DNA from: Modestobacter sp. VKM Ac-2986
GTDB taxonomy: Bacteria; Actinomycetota; Actinomycetes; Mycobacteriales; Geodermatophilaceae
Length of the DNA stretch: 64,000 nucleotides
Direction: 5' to 3'
Assembly: GCF_026967795.1 (NCBI RefSeq)
Contig: NZ_JAPVBH010000001.1
Location: 186,001 to 250,000, forward strand
Below, one piece after another: positions 46,523 through 53,696 of this stretch (positions are counted from its first letter, which is position 1; each line of letters opens with the position of its first letter). The notes under the pieces were generated by a model. It saw only the letters and a list, made by a program, of their open reading frames with translations, was not told the origin of the DNA and searched no databases. The translations under genes were made by a program, and so were the position numbers.

Positions 46523-48096
46523 CCCTGCTCATCGCCATCGGCGGCATCGCACTGCTGGTGCTGCTGCTCGTCCTGCTCGTGCTCTCCCGGATCAAGGTCG
46601 CCGGCCCCAACCAGGCGTTCCTGGTCACCGGCCGGCAGGGCCGCTCGGTCACCAGCACCGACGGCGCGGTCAGCCGGGACATGAGCGGGCAGAAGGTGGT
46701 GATGGGGGCCAGCGTCTTCGTGCTCCCGGTCGTGCAGAAGCTGCACTCGATCGACCTGTCCAGCCGCCGGATCCCGGTCGGCATCCGCGGCGCGGTGAGC
46801 CTGCAGGGCGTCAAGTGCGACCTCGAGGGCGTGGCGATCGTCAAGGTCGGCGGCAACGAGGGCGCGATCCGGGCCGCCGCCCAGCGGTTCCTCAACCAGC
46901 AGGAGGGCATCGACACCTTCACCTCCGAGGTGCTGGCCGGTGCGCTGCGCTCCATCGTCGGGCGGCTGACGATCGAGGAGATCATCCGCGACCGGGCGGC
47001 GTTCGCCTCCGCCGTGGCCGAGGAGGCAGAGTCCTCCCTCACCGGCCAGGGCCTGGTGCTGGACACCTTCCAGCTGCAGGACATCCAGGCCGAGGGCACC
47101 TACCTCGCCGACCTGGGCCGGCCCGAGGCCGCCCGGGTGCTCAAGGAGGCCTCCATCGCCGAGGCCCGCGCCCGGCAGGCGGCGCAGCAGGAGCAGCTGC
47201 TGGCCGACGAGGCCATCGCCATCTCCCAGCGGCAGCTGGCGCTCAAGCAGGCCGAGATCGACGCGGAGATCGACGCCGCCAAGGCCCGGGCCGCCGCGGC
47301 CGGCCCGCTGAGCCAGGCCGCCCAGGACCAGGAGGTGCTGGCCGCGCAGGAGAAGGTCGCCGAGCGCACCGCCACCCTCACCCAGGCGCAGCTGGACACC
47401 AAGGTGCGCCGTCCGGCCGACGCCGAGCGCTACCGGGTGGAGCAGGAGGCCGAGGGCCGCAAGAACTCCGCGATCCTCACCGCCGAGGCCCAGCGTCAGG
47501 CCACCATCGCCGCAGCCCAGGCCGCCGCCGAGCAGGCGCGGCTGTCCGGTGAGGGTGAGCGCGCCCGCCGCAGCGCGCTCGCCGAGGCCGAGGCGATCGA
47601 GGGCGCCAAGCGCGGTGAGGCCGAGAAGCTGCGCCGTGAGGCCATCGCCGACGCCGTCGAGCGGGAGGGTGCGGCCGAGGCCGCCGCCATCCTGGCCCGC
47701 GGCAAGGCCGAGGCCGAGTCGATGGACGCCCGGTCCGACGCGTTCGCGAACTACGGCGAGGCCGCGATCCTGGACCTGCTGGTGAAGGTGCTCCCCGACG
47801 TGGTGTCCGCGGCGTCGGCCCCGCTGGCCGCGGTGGACAAGATGACGGTCATCTCCGCCGACGGCGCCGGTGCGCTGGGCCGGTCGGTCGCGGCGAACGT
47901 GGCACAGGGCATGCAGATCACCGGTGACCTCACCGGCCTGGACGTCGCCGCGATGCTGCGCCGGCTGGGCGTCGGCGCGTCCGACGGGAGCCCCGCGGCC
48001 CCGGTCACCCACGTGCCGCTGGACGGCGTGGTCCTGGACGGCGCCAGCAGCAACGGTCCCAGCAGCAACGGCGCCTCGGCCGACGGGCACCGCTGA
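46519..48096 (+). CDS. Flotillin-like SPFH protein
   Basis: A 525-residue flotillin. An N-terminal membrane hairpin (LLIAIGGIALLVLLLVLLVL) is followed by the SPFH domain (about 35-200), a long Ala/Glu/Arg coiled coil with EAEA-type repeats (about 205-430) and a C-terminal region (VLPDVVSAASAPLAAVDKMTVIS) typical of flotillins. It organises ordered membrane domains. Length is near the family norm. The last 30 residues are a Ser/Asn/Gly-rich tail. Coupled to nfeD; ends at a strong terminator. Confidence 0.92.
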   Translation: MTLLIAIGGIALLVLLLVLLVLSRIKVAGPNQAFLVTGRQGRSVTSTDGAVSRDMSGQKVVMGASVFVLPVVQKLHSIDLSSRRIPVGIRGAVSLQGVKCDLEGVAIVKVGGNEGAIRAAAQRFLNQQEGIDTFTSEVLAGALRSIVGRLTIEEIIRDRAAFASAVAEEAESSLTGQGLVLDTFQLQDIQAEGTYLADLGRPEAARVLKEASIAEARARQAAQQEQLLADEAIAISQRQLALKQAEIDAEIDAAKARAAAAGPLSQAAQDQEVLAAQEKVAERTATLTQAQLDTKVRRPADAERYRVEQEAEGRKNSAILTAEAQRQATIAAAQAAAEQARLSGEGERARRSALAEAEAIEGAKRGEAEKLRREAIADAVEREGAAEAAAILARGKAEAESMDARSDAFANYGEAAILDLLVKVLPDVVSAASAPLAAVDKMTVISADGAGALGRSVAANVAQGMQITGDLTGLDVAAMLRRLGVGASDGSPAAPVTHVPLDGVVLDGASSNGPSSNGASADGHR

Positions 48097-48111
48097 CCGC
48101 TCCGTCCCCCC

Positions 48112-48156
48112 CGCCCCACCGGGTGGCCCGGCGTCCCGAGGCCACCCGGTGGGGCG
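48112..48156 (+). terminator. Terminator of the NfeD-flotillin operon
   Basis: Perfect 16-bp arms (48112-48127/48141-48156) with a 13-nt loop, 15 bp after the stop. Confidence 0.88.
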
Positions 48157-48173
48157 TCGTCATGCCCCGGGAT

Positions 48174-48193
48174 GGTCACCCTGCGGGGTGACC
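48174..48193. promoter_or_regulatory. Palindrome upstream of the TasA-like gene
   Basis: Perfect 8-bp arms GGTCACCC-N4-GGGTGACC about 100 bp before the start codon. Possible operator for the secreted-protein operon; no regulator gene is adjacent. Confidence 0.4.
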
Positions 48194-48294
48194 GAGTCAC
48201 TCAACGTCTGCCTTGATCCGGTCGTTGCCCCTAGCGTCACTGCTGCGGGACCACCGCAGGAGCCGTTGACCCACCGACGCCGGGAGGACCGAGG

Positions 48295-48918
48295 ATGCGC
48301 AGCGCCACCGCTCGTCGCCCCAGGTCCCGCCGCGCGCGGGCCCGGCTCGCCGCGGTCGCGTCGGCCACCGGCGCCCTGCTGCTGGCCGTGACCGTGGTCT
48401 GGCAGTCGGCCTCGGCCGGCTTCACCGACTCGACGGCCGCCCTGCGGGCCACGGCGGGCGCGGCCACCATCACGCTCACCGACGACGACGCCGAGGGCCG
48501 GCTGTTCACCGTCACCGGTCTCAAGCCGGGGGACAGCGCCGGCACCCGGTGCATCGTCGTGCGCTCCACCAACTCGACCGTGGCCCCGACCGCCCGCACC
48601 TCCGACGTCCGGCTGTACGTCACCGGCGCGACCAGCACCCGGTCGCTGGCCAGCTGGCTGAACGTCGGCGTCCGGATCGGCACCGGCGGCGGCACCGCCG
48701 GCTGCACGGGTTTCCAGTCCCAGTCCCAGGTCTTCTCCGGACGCCTGGCCGACCTCCCCGCGGACAGCTGGTCGAACGGCCGGGCGTCCTGGAGTGCGCC
48801 CGCCGCCGGTCAGACGCGGACCTACGAGATCACCGTCTCCCTGGACCAGGACACCCCGCTGTCCGCCCAGGGCGGGACGGCCGGCGCGACGTTCGTCTGG
48901 GAGTCGAGGTTCTCGTGA
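48295..48918 (+). CDS. TasA/SipW-cognate-type secreted protein
   Basis: A 207-residue secreted protein. The arginine-rich start and hydrophobic core (LAAVASATGALLLAVTVVW) end in SASAGFTDSTAALRATAG, the cleavage-site pattern of proteins processed by SipW peptidases (TasA, camelysin type). The mature part is one beta-rich domain with two cysteines (C85 and C143 in outline) that could form a disulfide. TasA proteins polymerise into biofilm fibres in Bacillus; whether this one forms fibres is unknown. ATG behind GGGAGGACCGAGG. Its stop overlaps the start of the peptidase-LamG gene, its obvious processing partner. Confidence 0.78.
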   Translation: MRSATARRPRSRRARARLAAVASATGALLLAVTVVWQSASAGFTDSTAALRATAGAATITLTDDDAEGRLFTVTGLKPGDSAGTRCIVVRSTNSTVAPTARTSDVRLYVTGATSTRSLASWLNVGVRIGTGGGTAGCTGFQSQSQVFSGRLADLPADSWSNGRASWSAPAAGQTRTYEITVSLDQDTPLSAQGGTAGATFVWESRFS

Positions 48919-50327
48919 GCGCCTCCCTGCCCGCGCTCCGGGACTCCCGTGGCGCACTGGTCATCAGCGCGCTGGCCCGCACCGTCCTGGGCGCGCTGGT
49001 GCTGCTCGTGCTGGTCTCCGTCGTCCCCGCGGTGGCCGGCTGGCAGTCCACCGTCGTGATGTCCGGCTCCATGGCGCCCAGCGTCCAGCCCGGCGACGTC
49101 ACCCTGGTCCGCCCGGTGGCCACCGCCGCCCTGGAGCCCGGCCAGGTCCTGCTCGTCGACGACCCGGACGTCCCCGGTGGCCTCCGGCTGCACCGGCTGG
49201 TCGCCGTCACCGACAGCGGACTGCTCCAGCTGCGGGGCGATGCCAACGTCACCCCCGACGCCTCGCTCGTCGACGCGGCGGCGGTGCACGGCGTCGGCGC
49301 GCTGCGGCTGCCCGCCCTGGGCCTGCCCGTGGTGTGGGCCGCGGAGGGCCGCTGGCTCCCGCTGTCCGGCGCCGCACTCGCGCTGGTCGCACTGATGGGC
49401 CTGGCCCTGCTGCACCGCTCCCCCGACGACGCGCCCGACGACGCGGCGGCCGACGCGTCCCCTGGTCCTGGTGTGCCCCCGGGCGACGACGGCCCCCGGC
49501 CCCGCCGCCTCGCCCGGACGGCGGTGCGCGGGGCGACGGCCGCGTTCGTCGTGGCCGTCCTGCTGCCCACCACGGCGGTGGCGGCGTTCAGCGGGACGAC
49601 GGCCAACCACGCCAACTCCTTCGCCGCCGTCCCCTGGTTCACCTGCTCCTCGGCCGCGAGCGGTGAGTCCGCCGCTCAGTACCTCCCGCTGCAGGAGACC
49701 AGCGGCACGGTGGCGGTCAACCGCGGCAGCTACCCCGGCAACGGCACCTACGCCGGGGGCGTGACCCTCGGCGCCCCGGGACCGGCCTGCAACAGCGCCT
49801 CCCGCGCGGTGACCCTGGACGGCGCCTCCGGCTTCGTCCACACCCCCATCAACGTCGCCAACCCGCAGACCTTCAGCACCCAGCTGTGGTTCCGCACCAC
49901 CACCACCCGCGGCGGGTACCTGGTCGGCTTCGGCAACGGCACCGACGGGGACACCTCCACGACCAAGGACCGGATGGTCTACATGACCAACGCCGGCACT
50001 CTGAAGTTCGGCGTCTACCGGGGCAGTCCGCAGACGATCACCAGCCCGCGCACCTACAACGACGGCGCGTGGCACCTGGTCACCGCGACGTTCTCCCCGT
50101 GGACGGGCGCGCGGCTCTACGTGGACGGCAAGATCGTCGTCTCCAACCCCGCGATGAACGCCGCCGAGCCGGTCTCCGGGTACTTCCGGGCCGGCTACGA
50201 CAGCCTCGAGGGCTGGCCCGACATGCCGACGAGCCGGTACTTCGCCGGCTCGATCGCGCACCTGGGCATCTACGCGTCGGCCCTGACCGACGCCGAGGTG
50301 GCGGCCCAGTACGCCGCCGCCGGCTGA
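48915..50327 (+). CDS. SipW-type signal peptidase fused to LamG domain (2)
   Basis: A 470-residue paralogue of the fusion at 44471 with the same design: membrane helix, Ser52 in MSGSMAPSVQPGD, His93 in RLHRLVAV, Asp109 in LRGDANVTPD, two later membrane segments around a proline/aspartate-rich loop, and a LamG domain (about 250-470; FSTQLWFRTTTTRGGYLVGF). The GTG at 48915 overlaps the stop of the TasA-like gene by 4 bp, so peptidase and substrate are made together. An upstream-open frame exists but is a shadow of the TasA-like gene. The LamG domain is on the same side as the active site (outside), suggesting it handles or anchors the processed product. Confidence 0.86.
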   Translation: MSASLPALRDSRGALVISALARTVLGALVLLVLVSVVPAVAGWQSTVVMSGSMAPSVQPGDVTLVRPVATAALEPGQVLLVDDPDVPGGLRLHRLVAVTDSGLLQLRGDANVTPDASLVDAAAVHGVGALRLPALGLPVVWAAEGRWLPLSGAALALVALMGLALLHRSPDDAPDDAAADASPGPGVPPGDDGPRPRRLARTAVRGATAAFVVAVLLPTTAVAAFSGTTANHANSFAAVPWFTCSSAASGESAAQYLPLQETSGTVAVNRGSYPGNGTYAGGVTLGAPGPACNSASRAVTLDGASGFVHTPINVANPQTFSTQLWFRTTTTRGGYLVGFGNGTDGDTSTTKDRMVYMTNAGTLKFGVYRGSPQTITSPRTYNDGAWHLVTATFSPWTGARLYVDGKIVVSNPAMNAAEPVSGYFRAGYDSLEGWPDMPTSRYFAGSIAHLGIYASALTDAEVAAQYAAAG

Positions 50328-50373
50328 CCGACCCGACGCCGGACGTCGTCCGGGCACCGGTCACCATCTCCCG

Positions 50374-50811
50374 GTGACCGAACTGCGCACCGCCCGCTTC
50401 GCCGAGCTGACCCCCGCCGAGCTGTACGGCGTCCTGCGGCTGCGGGTCGACGTCTTCGTGGTCGAGCAGGCCTGCCCCTACCCCGAGCTCGACGGCCGGG
50501 ACACCGAGCCCACCACGCAGCACCTCTGGGTCGCCGACGGCGACGGCACGGTGCTGTCGACCATCCGGCTGCTGCACAACGGCGAGGACCGCGCCATCGG
50601 CCGGGTCGCCACCGCGGTGTCCGCGCGCGGCCGCGGGCTGTCGGCCCGGCTGGTCGAGCGCGGCATCGAGCTCAGCGAGGGCCGGCAGATCGACATCGGC
50701 GCCCAGGCGTACCTGGAGGGCTGGTACGAGCGCTTCGGCTTCCGCCGCTCGGGCCCGGACTACGACGAGGACGGCATCCTCCACCTCCCCATGCGCCTCC
50801 CCGCCCGCTGA
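50374..50811 (+). CDS. GNAT family N-acetyltransferase (ElaA-like)
   Basis: A 145-residue acetyltransferase. The VLRLRVDVFVVEQACPYPELDGRD start is the ElaA signature, followed by the acetyl-CoA loop (RVATAVSARGRGLSARLVERGI) and the C-terminal YLEGWYERFGFRRSGPDYDEDGILH. Substrate unknown. GTG start 46 bp after the LamG fusion. It ends before a cluster of AGTGGCCACT palindromes. Confidence 0.88.
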   Translation: MTELRTARFAELTPAELYGVLRLRVDVFVVEQACPYPELDGRDTEPTTQHLWVADGDGTVLSTIRLLHNGEDRAIGRVATAVSARGRGLSARLVERGIELSEGRQIDIGAQAYLEGWYERFGFRRSGPDYDEDGILHLPMRLPAR

Positions 50812-50827
50812 CCCCCGCGCCCCGAGG

Positions 50828-50904
50828 GGGCGGGAGTGGCCACTTCTGCCCTCTGCCCTCCCGGGCACCCCGGGGCGGGAGTGGCCACTCCCGCCCCGGG
50901 GTGC
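50828..50904. terminator. Palindrome cluster with a perfect 40-bp palindrome
   Basis: A partial copy GGGAGTGGCCACTTCTGCCC at about 50832-50851, then a perfect 40-bp palindrome at 50865-50904 centred on the same AGTGGCCACT core, ending 1 bp before the helicase stop codon. Bidirectional terminator between converging genes. Confidence 0.85.
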
Positions 50905-50905
50905 G

Positions 50906-52762
50906 TCAGTCGGTGCCGGTGAGGGACGCCGGGGGCAGCCAGTCGGCCTCGAGCAGCTCGGCGATCTGCTGCAGCCCGGCGGTGTCGCCGCCGGCGGTGG
51001 AGCCGGTGACCGCGAGCCGCTCGACCATCACCCGGGCGACGTCCTCCTCGACGGTGTCGGCGGCGAAGGCGACCCGCCACGGGGAGACCTGGTGGTCGCG
51101 GTGGGTGCGGCCGGTGAGCTGGCGGGCGGCGATCCCGGAGAACCGCGGCTGGTGGAACAGCCCCACCCGCGGGGTCGTCGAGGCGGTCAGCCCGCCGGGC
51201 AGCTGCTCGGCGGCGTGCAGGCTGATCGAGGCGGTCACGGTGAACACGCACACCGGTGCCTCCCCGGTCTGGAACCGCAGCCGCTCGGCCTCGACGTCGA
51301 AGCGGTCCCGGCCGTAGATGCCGGCGACCGCGATGCCGCCGTCCAGCAGTGCCTCGCGGATCGGGTCGGCCGCGGTCTCGACGAACTCCACGGAGACGGC
51401 GACCTGCCGGTCGGCCTCGACCTGCGCCTTGACCCAGTCGACGGTGGCCGCGGCCCGGATCAGCCCGGCCTTCTGCCGGAACCGCAGCAGCGCCGCCCGG
51501 CCGCGGGCGCTCTGCCGGGCGCGGCGGGCCAGCTGCATCTCGGCCCGGAACTCCGACCACTCCGCCTCGTACTGCGCGCGCTCGGCGGGGGTGAGCTCGA
51601 CCGGGGTGCCGGTCACCGACACCGGACCCCACGGGGCGGGGCGGTGCAGCGTGGCCGGCGGGTCGGTGTCGGCCAGCCAGCTGCGCAGCCGGGTCAGGTC
51701 GGCGCGGCGCTCGTCGGCGTCCTCGGTCCAGCTCCACCCGTAGCGCGCACGTTCCACGTGGAACCCGTGCGCGGCCAGCCGGGTGGGGAGGTCCGCCCAC
51801 TCCTTCAGCGGCTCGCCGTGGACCGCGGCGAAGTGCGGGGCCAGGTAGGGCAGCTCGAGCGGTGAGTGCGCCGGGGTGGCGGTGGCCAGCAGCACGTAGG
51901 GGGCGTCCTTGACCCGGCCCGCGCCGGAGACGGCCTTCCAGTGCTTCCACCGCTGGGTCGTGGTGTGCCGGACCATGTGCGCCTCGTCGGCGATGACGAC
52001 GTCGAACCGGCCGCCGGTCGCCTTGAGCGCGCCGTTGACCTTGCCCAGCCGGTCCCAGGTGGTCACGCACCAGCGCAGCCCGGCATCGCCGAAGGCCGCG
52101 ATGGACCGCGCCCAGTGCGGCACGGTGATCGCCGCGGGCCGGTCGGCGACCACCAGCACGGTGCGCACCGGGCGCTGGGCGGCGATCTGCTGCACGGCCA
52201 GGACGGCGGTGCCGGTCTTGCCCACACCGGGGTCGTCACCCAGCAGGAACATCCTCCCGCCGGCGGCGGCGTGTGCGGCGATGACGGCGGCCCCGGTGGT
52301 CTGCTCGGCCCGCGGGGTCATCGGCCGGCCCGGCGGCACCGGCCGGGGGTCGGCGTTCAGCTCGTCCTCGACGAACCGCTCGAAGCTGTGGGGGGCCGGG
52401 TCGTAGGGCGCCAGCGCCGCGGGCAGGGACGCCCCGACGTACACGTGCGTCGACAGCCCGGCGTGCCAGGTCGCGCCGGGCGCCGGGGCGCGGAACGGCA
52501 CGGCCAGCGCCCACACCCGCTGCCCGGCCGGCGCGGTCGGCAGCCCGGCGGCTGCCTTCGCGGCCGCCGTCGTCCGGGGGGCGCTCGTGCGGGACGCCGC
52601 CTTCGCCGGGGTGGCCTTCCGGGCGGGAGCGGCCTTGTTCGCGGCGGTCGCCTTCTTCGCCGGCGTGGACTTCTTCGCCGGCGCGGCCTTCTTCGCAGGT
52701 GTGGTCGCGCGTGCGGTGGTGGTGCGGGACGAGCTGGTGGAGCGCCGTCGGCGTCCGGGCAC
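50906..52762 (-). CDS. SNF2/DEAD-like helicase with histone-H1-like tail
   Basis: A 618-residue protein. Residues 10-75 form a Lys/Ala/Pro/Thr tail with AKKAAPAKK-type repeats like histone H1 or HupB tails, suited to binding DNA. The rest is a superfamily-2 ATPase: Walker A GDDPGVGKTGTA, DEAH in VVIADEAHMV, LLATATPAHS (motif III), and a C-terminal helicase half with QLTGRTHRDHQ (motif VI). Role unknown; remodelling or repair is likely. GTG at 52762 behind CAGGAG; the frame is open upstream but unconserved. An exact parS lies inside the gene. Confidence 0.8.
   Translation of the reverse strand: MPGRRRRSTSSSRTTTARATTPAKKAAPAKKSTPAKKATAANKAAPARKATPAKAASRTSAPRTTAAAKAAAGLPTAPAGQRVWALAVPFRAPAPGATWHAGLSTHVYVGASLPAALAPYDPAPHSFERFVEDELNADPRPVPPGRPMTPRAEQTTGAAVIAAHAAAGGRMFLLGDDPGVGKTGTAVLAVQQIAAQRPVRTVLVVADRPAAITVPHWARSIAAFGDAGLRWCVTTWDRLGKVNGALKATGGRFDVVIADEAHMVRHTTTQRWKHWKAVSGAGRVKDAPYVLLATATPAHSPLELPYLAPHFAAVHGEPLKEWADLPTRLAAHGFHVERARYGWSWTEDADERRADLTRLRSWLADTDPPATLHRPAPWGPVSVTGTPVELTPAERAQYEAEWSEFRAEMQLARRARQSARGRAALLRFRQKAGLIRAAATVDWVKAQVEADRQVAVSVEFVETAADPIREALLDGGIAVAGIYGRDRFDVEAERLRFQTGEAPVCVFTVTASISLHAAEQLPGGLTASTTPRVGLFHQPRFSGIAARQLTGRTHRDHQVSPWRVAFAADTVEEDVARVMVERLAVTGSTAGGDTAGLQQIAELLEADWLPPASLTGTD
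51751..51764. other. parS site 4, inside the helicase gene
   Basis: Exact GTTCCACGTGGAAC, about 51 kb from the parAB sites. Confidence 0.8.
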
Positions 52763-52865
52763 GGGTTCTCCTGGGGTCGAGCGGCCGGTCGCTGCGACGG
52801 TAGGCGGGGCCACCGACGATCCGCGGCAGCGACATCGGGTCCGCGGCGTCTGATGGGATGGGGGC

Positions 52866-53696
52866 ATGACCGATCCCGTCCGGCTGGCCGCCCGCACCCT
52901 CGGCGACACCGGACCGCGGGTGGTCTTCGTGCACGGGCTGTTCGGCCAGGGCCGCAACTGGACGACGATCGCCCGGCAGCTCGCCGAGGACGGCCACCGC
53001 GTCACGCTGCTGGACCTGCCGAACCACGGGCACTCGCCGTGGACCGAGCGGGTCGACTACCTGGACATGGCCGAGCTGCTCGCCGCCGAGCTCGCGGCGT
53101 TCGGCGAGCCGGTCACCCTGGTCGGGCACTCGATGGGCGGCAAGGTCGCCATGCTGCTCGCGCTGCGCTCCCCCGCCCTGCTGCGCGCCCTCGTGGTCGT
53201 CGACATGGCCCCGGTCGAGTACCCGGAGACCGGTGGGCGCACCGAGGACCCCGACGAGGAGGCCTCCCCGTTCGCGGCGTTCATCACCGCGATGAAGGCG
53301 ATCGACCTCGGCTCGCTGGCCACCCGGGAGGACGCCGACGCCGCACTGCGGCCCGCCGTCCCGAGCACGATGGTGCGGTCGTTCCTGCTGCAGTCGCTCG
53401 TGCGGGACGGCGGGGGCTGGCGGTGGCGGCTCAACCTCGACGTCCTGGGCCGGGACCTGGCCACGTTGCGCGGCTTCCCCGAGCCCCCGGCCGGCGCGCA
53501 CTTCGACGGGCCGGTGCTGTGGATCGCCGGCGCGAACTCCCACTACGTGCTCGACACCGACCGCCCGCGGATGGCCGGGCTCTTCCCGCTCGTGCGGCTG
53601 GTGCGGGTGAAGAACGCCGGGCACTGGGTGCACTCCGAGGCCCCTGAGGTGTTCGTGGAGACGCTGCGTCGGTTCCTGCAGCAGGTCGAGACGTGA
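52866..53696 (+). CDS. Alpha/beta hydrolase (YbfF-like)
   Basis: A 276-residue alpha/beta hydrolase. The oxyanion segment FVHGLFGQGRNW, nucleophile elbow GHSMGG, and catalytic histidine in NAGHWVH are all present; the acid is likely in the DTDRPRMAG region. The sequence is close to YbfF-type esterases. ATG start with 103 bp to the divergent helicase start. Its stop overlaps the BluB-CobT start by 4 bp (GTGA); whether it works in the cobalamin pathway is unknown. Confidence 0.88.
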   Translation: MTDPVRLAARTLGDTGPRVVFVHGLFGQGRNWTTIARQLAEDGHRVTLLDLPNHGHSPWTERVDYLDMAELLAAELAAFGEPVTLVGHSMGGKVAMLLALRSPALLRALVVVDMAPVEYPETGGRTEDPDEEASPFAAFITAMKAIDLGSLATREDADAALRPAVPSTMVRSFLLQSLVRDGGGWRWRLNLDVLGRDLATLRGFPEPPAGAHFDGPVLWIAGANSHYVLDTDRPRMAGLFPLVRLVRVKNAGHWVHSEAPEVFVETLRRFLQQVET

